This document shows, one piece after another, positions 1 to 7,420 of a stretch of 64,000 nucleotides of DNA; within the stretch, counting starts at the first letter, position 1, and every line of letters starts with the position of its first letter. Source of the DNA: an uncultured Opitutales bacterium (GTDB lineage Bacteria; Verrucomicrobiota; Verrucomicrobiia; Opitutales; Intestinicryptomonadaceae). The translations under genes were made by a program, and so were the position numbers. Where the stretch lies: positions 1 through 64,000 of the forward strand of contig CALXNZ010000001.1 in the NCBI GenBank assembly GCA_944389885.1, given 5' to 3'. The notes beneath the pieces are model-generated. The model was not told the DNA's origin and made no database searches. It saw only the letters and a program-made list of their open reading frames with translations.

Positions 1-101
1 GGTATACCCGACTGCTTATGCTCAACTTCCGCAATCGAAAAGTCTTGACCAACTCTTACCGTCCTGAGTATCTTATAACCCTTGATTAACACATTGGGCA
101 T
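1..101 (-). CDS. N-terminus of a cut-off protein, possibly a protein-kinase-like fold
   Basis: A leftward reading frame opens with ATG at 101-99 and stays open to the window edge, giving 33 residues. The start (MPNVLIKGYKIL) and the later stretch AEVEHKQSG resemble the first strands of a Ser/Thr kinase N-lobe, where 'Y-K-I-L-R' is followed by a glycine-containing loop and '-E-H-K-'. This is a weak resemblance in a short fragment and the family is not certain. No clear Shine-Dalgarno sequence precedes the ATG. It is divergent from manA. The frame is too short to appear as a normal ORF, so the call rests on the uninterrupted frame and plausible protein-like composition. Confidence 0.4.
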   Translation of the reverse strand, partial: MPNVLIKGYKILRTVRVGQDFSIAEVEHKQSGI

Positions 102-168
102 TGTAGAACATTTTTTATTCTCTTTGCCCTCTTTTTTTCTCCCATTCCACAATCTTTGACGTAGAGCG

Positions 169-206
169 AAAAAGGCTTCCATAGGTTAAATCTGGAAGCC
201 TTTTTT
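169..206 (+). terminator. Rho-independent terminator in a divergent gap
   Basis: A 12-bp stem (AAAGGCTTCCA at about 170-181 pairing with TGGAAGCCTTT at 192-202) is followed by a T-rich run on the + strand. No + strand gene ends upstream within the window; the gap lies between two divergent genes. It therefore ends either a short untranslated + strand transcript or works as an attenuator in the manA leader. Confidence 0.65.
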
Positions 207-297
207 ATTTTTATCCGCCATAAGCGGTACATTGGGCGTTTATGCCGCAATACTTTTTAATTGAAAGCGCGCAAATAAACAGTTAGCCTGCAACCAT

Positions 298-1242
298 ATG
301 AGATTTATCAGATTTAAACCCGTTTACTTTGAACGCGTATGGGGTGGCGACGGCCTCAAAAAATATTTTAATAGGCCTATTCCAAACGACTCCCCGACAG
401 GCGAGAGCTGGGAAATTTCAGACCGCCCAGAAGCAGTGTCCGTTGCCGAAGGGGGAAAATTCGACGGCATGAAAATTTCGGACATATTAAAGGAGAACCC
501 ACTTTACATAATGGGAAAAGATTTCTCCGCCCCATTCCCCGTTCTTGTAAAATGGATTTACGCCGAACAAGCTTTAAGCATACAAGTCCACCCTTCGCAC
601 AAAAGCGCCAAGCAATTAAACGCCGAAAGTAAAAACGAGAATTGGTACATAGCCGATGCTAAAGCCGGGGCAAATATTATAGCCGGATTTAACGAGGGAA
701 TCAAATCCGTGGATTCGCGAAAACTTTCGGACGGAAAATGGCTCAGGGAAAATCTCCGCAAAATAGATGTTGAACCTGGAGATTCAGTATTCATCAGAGG
801 CGGATGCGTGCACGCCATAGGGGCCGGCAATCTCATACTGGAGATTCAGGAAAACTCCGACACCACATACCGCCTTTACGACTGGGATAGAATGGGAACC
901 GACGGCAAGCCGCGCAAACTGCATATAGAGGAGTCTGCCAAATGCGTCGATTTGTCTATGCCTCCCCCAAAAATAATAAAATCCAAGCAATGCCCCGGCA
1001 AAATCATCTCATTGTGCGATTTCCCGCTGTTTAAAATCGAGCGTGTAAAGCTTCAGAAATCCGAAAGCCTAAATATCGAAAGCGGGACGCCAAAAATTTT
1101 AAGCGTTGTAGAGGGAAGCCTAACGGAATCGGGGGGGGGAACCGCAGGGCTCTCGGAAAACGTATTGATACCGGCGGGAGAATCACCTGTTTTCTCGGCA
1201 AATGATTATTGCGAATTTTTACTTACAACAATTACCATATAA
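298..1242 (+). CDS. manA: Mannose-6-phosphate isomerase, class I (short Bacillus type)
   Basis: Interconverts mannose 6-phosphate and fructose 6-phosphate in the cytoplasm. The 314-aa length fits the short single-cupin bacterial type. Family features visible are the N-terminal F-x-R-V-W-G-G (12-17), the metal-site segment LSIQVHP (Q96, H98) and GCVHAIGAGN with H172, followed by the E-x-Q-E-x-S-D-x-T-Y-R active-site strand near 182-192. The start is ATG at 298; no strong Shine-Dalgarno is seen. The ROK kinase starts 8 bp after its stop, so the two are an operon, and the convergent GH92 alpha-mannosidase explains the substrate. A run of nine G bases at 1131-1139 lies in the C-terminal coding part and is a candidate slippage site. 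Confidence 0.93.
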   Translation: MRFIRFKPVYFERVWGGDGLKKYFNRPIPNDSPTGESWEISDRPEAVSVAEGGKFDGMKISDILKENPLYIMGKDFSAPFPVLVKWIYAEQALSIQVHPSHKSAKQLNAESKNENWYIADAKAGANIIAGFNEGIKSVDSRKLSDGKWLRENLRKIDVEPGDSVFIRGGCVHAIGAGNLILEIQENSDTTYRLYDWDRMGTDGKPRKLHIEESAKCVDLSMPPPKIIKSKQCPGKIISLCDFPLFKIERVKLQKSESLNIESGTPKILSVVEGSLTESGGGTAGLSENVLIPAGESPVFSANDYCEFLLTTITI

Positions 1243-1250
1243 TAATTCAT

Positions 1251-2360
1251 ATGAAATACGATAAAGACGAAAGAGTCGTTTTCACGCTTGATGCGGGAGG
1301 AACAAATTACGTTTTCACGGCCATTAAGGGCTGTAAGAAAATAGGAGAACAGATTACACTGCCCTCCGAGGGCGACAATCTCGACAAGAGCATAGCCAAT
1401 ATAAAACGCGGATTTTCGGAGCTCGCAAAAGCCTCTGGCGCAAAACCGAGCGCGATAAGCTTCGCATTTCCCGGGCCCGCGGATTATCAAAACGGAGTAA
1501 TATTCAACATAGGAAATGTTCCCGCATTTGCCGGAGGCGTCGCGCTGGGAGACATTCTCTCTGAAGAATTCGGGGTTCCGGTATTCATAAACAACGACGG
1601 CGATCTTTTTGTCTATGGAGAAGCAATGGGGGGGGCCCTGCCCTTTGTTAACGAACTAATGGAAAAGAAAGGCAATCCGAAGCGGTATAAAAACCTTTTC
1701 GGCATAACTCTCGGAACCGGTTTGGGCGGGGGATTTGTCATAGACGGCACCCTGTACACGGGCGACAACTCAAATGCGGCCGAGGTGTGGCTGATGAAGA
1801 ACAAATTTTCTCCCGACAGTTTCGCCGAAGAAGGCGCTTGCATAAGAGCCGTCCAAAAAAGCTACGCAAAGCGCATAGGACTTGAAGATTATAAGAAGTA
1901 TTCTCCGAAAGATATAGAAGACATCGCATTGGGCAAGATGGAAGGGGACGCCGACGCCGCTAAAGCCGCCTACGCGGAAATGGGGGAAGCGCTCGGAGAC
2001 GTGCTTGCGGAAATTACAAGGATAAGCGACTGCCCTATTGTCATAGGCGGAGGCCTGTCTTATGGGCACAAGCTCTTTATGGACTCACTTATAAAAGAGA
2101 TGCGCGGCACCCTCATTAACGGCGAAAAAAAGATATTTCCTAAGCTGGTCCAGAAAATCTACAATCTTGAAGACTGCGGGCAAGCCGACGCGTTTGCCAC
2201 GGGCGGCGTAAAAGAAGTTAAAGTTTACGGCTCCTCTAAGACCGTGTTTGCCACGGAAGAAAAGCGCATAGGCATTTGCGTGTCCAAGCTTGGCACAAGC
2301 AACGCGGTGGCAATAGGAGCTTACGCATTCGCCCTCAATGAGCTCGATAAATTAGCATAG
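1251..2360 (+). CDS. ROK-family sugar kinase (probably manno- or fructokinase)
   Basis: ATP-dependent hexose kinase of 369 aa. The N-terminal phosphate loop D-A-G-G-T-N (residues 14-19), the segment FINNDGD with the catalytic Asp, and LGTGLGGGFVIDG are diagnostic of the ROK fold. The usual ROK zinc motif (C-x-C-G-x-x-G-C) is absent; the corresponding region reads SFAEEGACIRAV. Start chosen at ATG 1251, since the longer frame from 1209 would overlap manA. Placed directly after manA, it most likely supplies mannose 6-phosphate or fructose 6-phosphate. Substrate is inferred from neighbours only. An eight-G run occurs at 1628-1635. Confidence 0.82.
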   Translation: MKYDKDERVVFTLDAGGTNYVFTAIKGCKKIGEQITLPSEGDNLDKSIANIKRGFSELAKASGAKPSAISFAFPGPADYQNGVIFNIGNVPAFAGGVALGDILSEEFGVPVFINNDGDLFVYGEAMGGALPFVNELMEKKGNPKRYKNLFGITLGTGLGGGFVIDGTLYTGDNSNAAEVWLMKNKFSPDSFAEEGACIRAVQKSYAKRIGLEDYKKYSPKDIEDIALGKMEGDADAAKAAYAEMGEALGDVLAEITRISDCPIVIGGGLSYGHKLFMDSLIKEMRGTLINGEKKIFPKLVQKIYNLEDCGQADAFATGGVKEVKVYGSSKTVFATEEKRIGICVSKLGTSNAVAIGAYAFALNELDKLA

Positions 2361-2382
2361 CAAAAAATATCCCAAAAACAGC

Positions 2383-2417
2383 AAATCCCGATTTCCATGT
2401 TTGAAATCGGGATTTTT
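2383..2417 (+). terminator. Terminator of the manA-ROK operon
   Basis: Thirteen-base perfect stem (AAATCCCGATTTC with GAAATCGGGATTT) with a 7-nt loop and terminal T run, 22 bp after the ROK stop codon. Confidence 0.9.
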
Positions 2418-2430
2418 CACGGCGGGAAAT

Positions 2431-2459
2431 AAAAAAGGGGATTGCAACGCAATCCCCTT
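2431..2459 (-). terminator. Terminator of the GH92 gene
   Basis: Nine-bp stem GGGGATTGC / GCAATCCCC with a three-base loop; on the minus strand it is followed by six T (AAAAAA at 2431-2436). It lies just past the GH92 stop codon and back to back with the terminator of the convergent operon. Confidence 0.9.
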
Positions 2460-2489
2460 AAGTTTGTTCTATAATAAAAGGTATATGCC

Positions 2490-4694
2490 TTATTTTACCG
2501 GCTTATCAGTCATTTCAAACTCAAGAACGCCCCCGGCGAGGATATCGGAATGTTTAATGGTAATGCCCTTGTGTTCTTTTCCGTTAAGTTTAACGGACTT
2601 CACATACTTATTATCCTTGCTCAGGTTCTTTGCCACAATCTTAAAGCAGTTGCCGTTTGCCAAAGGAAGGACAATTTCCGGGAGTTGAGGAGCGCCCAAA
2701 ACGTACTCTGCGGAAGCGGGGTTAAACGGATAGAAGCCCATGGCCGAAAATAGATACCAAGCGCTCATTTGTCCGCAATCGTCGTTGCCGCAAAGCCCGT
2801 CGGGCTTGGGAAGATAGAATTTGTCGAACACTTCTCTCACGAGCTCTTGGGTACGCCATTTCTGGCCGGCATAAGGATAGAAGTATATAACGTGATGGCT
2901 TGGCTCATTGCCGTGGGCGTATTGCCCTATTAGCCCTGTGACGTCGCTTACAAAACCTCCGACGTTTCCATTGTCCTCAGCCTTAAAGAGCATGTTGATT
3001 CGCTCGATAAACTTGTCTTTTCCACCGAAAAGTTCTATGAGAGCCTCCGGTTCATGCTGGACATGGAAGGAATATTGCCATGCGTTGCCTTCAGTATAAT
3101 CTCCGCCTATGCTGCTGTCGTGAGAGAGCGCAAAGGGATTGAAGGGATTTCTCCAATTACCCTTACTGTCCTTCCCGCGCACGAATTTTGTCTGGGGATC
3201 GAAAAGATTCTTATAGAATTCGGAACGTTTGGCAAACCTTTCCGATAAAGCCTTGTCGCCCAATTTTGCGGCGACCAAGGAAACGCAATAATCGTCATAA
3301 CAGCCTTCAACCGTCCTCGATACGGATTCGTTCTTATATATGTCGAACGGATAATACCCGTATTTTTCCAAAAGCATTCCGTCGGACTTGGGAAGTTTCT
3401 TGTCAGATGTCACTACCATAGCGTTGAGGGCTCTTTTAGCGTCGAATCCGTCAAAACCCTTCAATATGGCTTCCGCTATAATAGGAATGGAGTGGTTGCC
3501 TATCATGCAGAAGTTTTCCTTGCCGGCGAGAGTCCATATTGGCAAATGCCCTTGGGCGTCAAAGTGGTCGAGCATTGTATTTACAAAGTCGTTTACATAC
3601 TCCGGAGCGATAATTGTAAACAGTGGATGCTCGGCACGATATGTATCCCAGCATGAGAAGGTGGAATAGTAGTCGCCATTCTTAGACTGGTAGACTTTAT
3701 TGTCCGCCCCTCTATATTTTTTATCCACGTCAGTTATATTGGAAGGATGTATAAAGGCGTGATACATGCTCGTGTAGAAATTCGTGAGCTGGTCTTTATC
3801 TCCCTTGGCTTCGGCCTTGCTCAAGAACTTATTCCATTCGGCCTTGTTCTTTGCGACAACTTCGTCGAAATCCCAACCGTCGAGCTCGGCCTTCATATTG
3901 GCCTTAGCCCCGTCTATTCCAACGCCTGAAAGCGCGATTTTCACCTTGAGGGTTTCTCCCTTTTTCAGGCCGAAATCCACATAATATTGGTCTGCTTTAA
4001 AGGCGGGATCCGCTTTTTTAATCTGAATATTTTTTATGGGCTTGTCGAACACTATATAAAAATACACGTTTCTCCTAACCCATTGGCGGACGTACTGGGC
4101 TCCGGTTATCTCAAAAGGACTTATTTGTTTTGTATCGGAACTTATGACGCGCCTTTTGAGATTTCCGGTCATGCCGCTCTGAAAGTCGAATAGCAATGAA
4201 CCTCCGTCGGCGTCGAATTTTATCTCATAGATGGCGACGCGATTTGTTGAGGATATTTTCACGTCGGCTTTTGCGTCGTCGAGATATACTTTATACAAAC
4301 CGACTTCAGCCTTTTCGTTTTCTTTCTTAAAGGAACTCTTGAAAGATTTCTTATCTGCGGAACCCGTGTAGGGAATAAAGGCAACGTCTCCGAGATCCTG
4401 GCAGCCGGTCCCGCTCAGATGGGTTTGCCCAAAATACCAAATTTCTTTGTCGTCATAATTATATCCGCTGCAATATCTCCACTTAAAATTACCGGTTTCC
4501 GGTGATGGCTGAACCATACCGAAAGGCATGCAAGGCCCAGGTATAACGTGGCCGTTATAAGCGGTACCAATGAAAGGATTCACATATTTTGTGTAATCCT
4601 CGGAGTTTTTGGCGCATTTATCGGAAGTTGACGAACATGCAGTTATCCCGATTATTGCGGACAATGTTAACAGTAAAAATGTAAGTTTCTTCAT
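2490..4694 (-). CDS. GH92 family alpha-mannosidase, lipoprotein
   Basis: Secreted, lipid-anchored exo-alpha-mannosidase of 734 aa. Residues 1-20 form a lipoprotein signal ending in I-T-A-C (Cys20). The N-terminal domain starts with Y-V-N-P-F-I-G-T, and the (alpha/alpha)6 catalytic part carries FSCWDTYRAEHP, GHLPIWTLAG, GNEPSHH (E597, the position of the general acid) and GNDDCGQM (D638/D639, the base pair), all hallmarks of GH92, a Ca2+-dependent inverting family acting on mannans and N-glycans. Length is normal and no key residue is missing. It converges on the manA-ROK pair, which would metabolise the released mannose. No Shine-Dalgarno precedes the ATG. Confidence 0.95.
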   Translation of the reverse strand: MKKLTFLLLTLSAIIGITACSSTSDKCAKNSEDYTKYVNPFIGTAYNGHVIPGPCMPFGMVQPSPETGNFKWRYCSGYNYDDKEIWYFGQTHLSGTGCQDLGDVAFIPYTGSADKKSFKSSFKKENEKAEVGLYKVYLDDAKADVKISSTNRVAIYEIKFDADGGSLLFDFQSGMTGNLKRRVISSDTKQISPFEITGAQYVRQWVRRNVYFYIVFDKPIKNIQIKKADPAFKADQYYVDFGLKKGETLKVKIALSGVGIDGAKANMKAELDGWDFDEVVAKNKAEWNKFLSKAEAKGDKDQLTNFYTSMYHAFIHPSNITDVDKKYRGADNKVYQSKNGDYYSTFSCWDTYRAEHPLFTIIAPEYVNDFVNTMLDHFDAQGHLPIWTLAGKENFCMIGNHSIPIIAEAILKGFDGFDAKRALNAMVVTSDKKLPKSDGMLLEKYGYYPFDIYKNESVSRTVEGCYDDYCVSLVAAKLGDKALSERFAKRSEFYKNLFDPQTKFVRGKDSKGNWRNPFNPFALSHDSSIGGDYTEGNAWQYSFHVQHEPEALIELFGGKDKFIERINMLFKAEDNGNVGGFVSDVTGLIGQYAHGNEPSHHVIYFYPYAGQKWRTQELVREVFDKFYLPKPDGLCGNDDCGQMSAWYLFSAMGFYPFNPASAEYVLGAPQLPEIVLPLANGNCFKIVAKNLSKDNKYVKSVKLNGKEHKGITIKHSDILAGGVLEFEMTDKPVK

Positions 4695-5054
4695 ACAAAT
4701 TTAATTATTGAAAAAAGCGGATTGTTTTTCAATGAAAAATATCGCGCTGAATTAAATTAGAATCATACTAAAAGACCAAAACTCTAAACAAAAGCCATAA
4801 GACTTCTCATAATATGTATCGTTTGAAATCCCTCTCAAAAGGAGATTTGAAAATTATTAAATGTAAATATGTTATAAATTGTAAAAATTTTTAATAAACT
4901 TTGATTGTAGCTTCTACATTATTTAAATGTAAAATTATGTTGGAATAAAAGAACTAAACCATGCGAATTTGTTGTTTTTTTTGGCTTTACATGAATATTT
5001 TTTATGAAAAAATTTTTACTGCTTGGAACAACCAAAATAAAGGAGATGAAGTAA
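4695..5054. other. AT-rich divergent intergenic region
   Basis: About 360 bp between the divergent GH92 and GH99-like genes, strongly A+T rich, with no convincing ORF. It must hold both promoters, but I cannot single out one with confidence. A good Shine-Dalgarno (AAAGGAG at about 5039-5045) sits ten bases before the GH99-like start. Confidence 0.6.
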
Positions 5055-6362
5055 ATGTTTTTGAGAAACTACATATTTAAGTTCGCGTCTATTGCCATTT
5101 CTGGAATAATCATTGCCCAATTATTGGGCTGTGCGGGAACCTCCGTCGAGAATAATCAGAAAGAGCAAAACGTCGCAGCGCCTGCCTTTCCGCCGTCAAA
5201 CACAGGTTGTAAATACGATGTAGCCGCATATGTTTGGCCGGCCTTTCAAGGAACTGAAGACTGGAAACGATACGGATTTTTTCCGGAAGGAGTCGGAGAA
5301 TGGGAATTTGTTTACGGGGCAAAGGCAAAAAAGCCGGGGCATAGACAGCCGCGCGTTCCGCTGTGGGGTTATGAGCAGGAAAACGATCCTATCGTACTCG
5401 CGAGAAAAATCGACGCGTGTTTGGCGGCGGGCGTAAACGTTCTTATTTACGATTGGTATTGGTACGAAGGCAAGCCGTTCTTGGAAGAGGGCGTGAATGC
5501 ATTTTTAAAAGCTCCCAATAACGAACGCATGAAATTTGCCTTGATGTGGGCAAACCACACAATAGACGACCAATGGGACAAAACCGTACCCGTAAAATGT
5601 AAGGATAAGAACGGATATTACAATGTACGCGCATTGGCGACGGTATCTTTAGACGAATTTAAAAACGTTCTCGTCCCGCGCTGGATAAATTATTTTAAAA
5701 AGCCAAACTATTATAAGATAAACGGCAAACCGCTGTTTCAGGTATTCTGCCCCAACGAACTCATAGGTTGGTTCGGGGGCGTTGATAAGGTAAAGGAAGC
5801 CTTTGAATATTTCGACCAAAAAGCGCGCGAAGCCGGATTTGAAGGGGTGGAATTGCAGTGTCAAAACGGGGCGCTTGGCAGCGAAGAAAGCACAAATAAC
5901 CTTTCAAAAGTAGGGTTTACCGGAGCATTCTGTTATAACTGGATGGAATTTGTGCCTTTTTCAGGCTCATATTACCAGGATTATACCGGAATGAAAGATA
6001 TGGACTATAAAGAATGGGGAGAGGCGTGTTTCGCAAAATTTGAAGACAGGGCAAAAAAGCTGAAACAATTCCAGTTTTATCCCAATATAACTTGCGGTTG
6101 GGACTCTAACCCGCGCTTTCCGGATTACGTTTACATACCTGTCACTTTAAATAATACCCCCGAAAGGTTTGAGTACTTTCTGCGCAAAGCCAAGGCCTGG
6201 GCCGACGCAAATATCCCCAGCCACAAACCTAAGCTGATAGTAATAAACGCACTCAACGAGTGGACCGAAGGCTCTTATATAGAGCCCGATACCGAAAACG
6301 GCTACGGATTCTTCAACGCCATAGCGCGCGTATTCGGAGCCCACGGACAAGCGAGGCCCTAA
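5055..6362 (+). CDS. GH99-like / WbsX-domain lipoprotein, probable glycoside hydrolase
   Basis: Outer lipoprotein of 435 aa with signal peptide and lipobox L-L-G-C (Cys26). The body matches the WbsX / GH99-like TIM-barrel family: G-E-W-E-F near residues 82-86, AGVNVLIYDWYWYEG near 130-144, LVPRWINYFKKPNY, GWDSNPR, and the C-terminal N-E-W-T-E-G (401-406) with two glutamates in the usual active-site position. WbsX-type proteins are thought to act on mannose-containing or other surface glycans; exact activity is unknown. Start is ATG 5055 with Shine-Dalgarno AAAGGAG. A paralogue at 42296-43489 shares its scaffold but has lost these motifs. Confidence 0.75.
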   Translation: MFLRNYIFKFASIAISGIIIAQLLGCAGTSVENNQKEQNVAAPAFPPSNTGCKYDVAAYVWPAFQGTEDWKRYGFFPEGVGEWEFVYGAKAKKPGHRQPRVPLWGYEQENDPIVLARKIDACLAAGVNVLIYDWYWYEGKPFLEEGVNAFLKAPNNERMKFALMWANHTIDDQWDKTVPVKCKDKNGYYNVRALATVSLDEFKNVLVPRWINYFKKPNYYKINGKPLFQVFCPNELIGWFGGVDKVKEAFEYFDQKAREAGFEGVELQCQNGALGSEESTNNLSKVGFTGAFCYNWMEFVPFSGSYYQDYTGMKDMDYKEWGEACFAKFEDRAKKLKQFQFYPNITCGWDSNPRFPDYVYIPVTLNNTPERFEYFLRKAKAWADANIPSHKPKLIVINALNEWTEGSYIEPDTENGYGFFNAIARVFGAHGQARP

Positions 6363-6378
6363 GCCAACTTTAAAGACA

Positions 6379-6441
6379 ACTCTCCGCTCCACTTGCGCCC
6401 AATCGGGCGGAAGCTGTAAATTGCGGAGAGTTTTGTTTTTT
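6379..6441 (+). terminator. Terminator after the GH99-like gene
   Basis: Ten-bp outer stem AACTCTCCGC (6379-6388) with GCGGAGAGTT (6423-6432), enclosing an inner CGCCC/GGGCG hairpin, then a T-rich run. Confidence 0.8.
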
Positions 6442-6633
6442 GCGAAATGTCCCGGGAAAATTGCAAATACCATGAATGATGTAAATTATGTCGATATTGG
6501 CGGGCAAAAAAATTGCGTCTATATACAGAATGCCGCACATCTAATAATAAATTAATTTGCAGGCGCCCGATAAAAGACAGATTCTATAAAATATGGTTGA
6601 CATTTGCGGTGAAAGACAAAGCATTCGCGGTAA
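6442..6633. other. Intergenic leader with possible promoter
   Basis: No supported gene. A TTGACA hexamer at 6597-6602 and a TATAAAAT stretch near 6585-6592 are promoter-like, but no correctly spaced pair is evident. Confidence 0.3.
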
Positions 6634-7065
6634 TTGAAACTTTTAAAATCCAGTTGCGCGCCACTACTGTATCTGCTGTGTTTGCTGACAGCGGAAGCGG
6701 CATTCGCGGCCCTTACATCCGCTGAATTCGATAAGTGCCCCATAAGCGCAACAGGCTATTGCGAGAGTCTTGCAAAGACTTGCGACAACCTTTCAAACGA
6801 AGGGTTTCCTCCGCCTGCGATTCTGCTTAATTGCGTGGAAAAGTCCGGAAATTCGGCGCGCTGCAGAAAACAAAGAGACAGAATGTCGTGCTTTGCCTCC
6901 CACGCTTCTATCGGCTCCGTATTTGAAAAAAGCCTGGAAAAATTCTACGATTTTAAGAATCGCGTAAGCGAATTTCAAACTCCAGAATATTTTACGGAAG
7001 TTTTTGCAAACAACGCGTTTTCTTTCCCGTGTTTAGGCCAGACAATACGCGTATTGTTGATTTGA
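6634..7065 (+). CDS. Small secreted cysteine-rich protein, unknown function
   Basis: A 143-aa frame with a convincing signal peptide (hydrophobic LLYLLCLLTAEAAFA, cleavage likely after A-F-A near residue 25) and then about seven cysteines in a compact soluble part. The only available start is TTG at 6634, directly behind an in-frame stop; there is no in-frame ATG before residue 93, and no good Shine-Dalgarno. I do not recognise the family. The signal peptide argues for a real gene, the poor start argues for caution: it may be a fragment or a frameshifted remnant. Confidence 0.4.
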   Translation: MKLLKSSCAPLLYLLCLLTAEAAFAALTSAEFDKCPISATGYCESLAKTCDNLSNEGFPPPAILLNCVEKSGNSARCRKQRDRMSCFASHASIGSVFEKSLEKFYDFKNRVSEFQTPEYFTEVFANNAFSFPCLGQTIRVLLI

Positions 7066-7086
7066 TTGCCGCAGTGATATTATAGT
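7057..7086 (+). promoter_or_regulatory. Candidate promoter for the OadG/OadB pair
   Basis: TTGATT (7057-7062) and TATAGT (7081-7086) with an 18-bp spacer, 140 bp upstream of the gamma-subunit start. Motif match only. Confidence 0.35.
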
Positions 7087-7226
7087 TATAAGGCGCGGAA
7101 AAAATAAATATTCCGCAATAGTTCGCGCAAATTGAGCCGCGACAAAATTTGTATACCGCCGATATGGGACGCCGAGGGAATCCATATTCGCGCTCAACCC
7201 CCTCGATAATCGTGTTTTATAATACT

Positions 7227-7406
7227 ATGTTCATTTGCGAAAGCCTAATATCCGGCAATCCGTCCATGACGCAGCTGTTAATATATTCAGCCATAGGATT
7301 TTCCGTAGTCATGCTCGTGCTTTGCATACAATCAATATTAACCTGGGCGCTTGGAAAAATCTTCGCGTCCATAGACAAACGCTCGCAATCCGGTTTAAAT
7401 AGTTAG
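7227..7406 (+). CDS. Sodium pump decarboxylase gamma subunit (OadG-like)
   Basis: Small membrane protein of about 59 aa with one transmembrane helix (LIYSAIGFSVVMLVLCIQSIL) followed by a short polar tail, the pattern of the OadG/gamma subunit that anchors Na+-translocating carboxylic-acid decarboxylases. It lies 14 bp before the beta subunit, which supports the call. Start chosen at ATG 7227; ATG 7266 is a possible alternative, since TATAAT at 7218-7223 could be a -10 element. The open frame to 7149 begins with TTG and adds no plausible protein. Confidence 0.65.
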   Translation: MFICESLISGNPSMTQLLIYSAIGFSVVMLVLCIQSILTWALGKIFASIDKRSQSGLNS

Positions 7407-7420
7407 GAGGAAGATTTATT

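Noticed and set aside
4695-5054. Riboswitch or RNA leader upstream of the GH99-like gene
   Set aside because: AT-rich with no stable nested hairpin and no known motif.
7149-7226. Longer start for the gamma subunit
   Set aside because: It begins with TTG and adds a polar, unlikely prefix.
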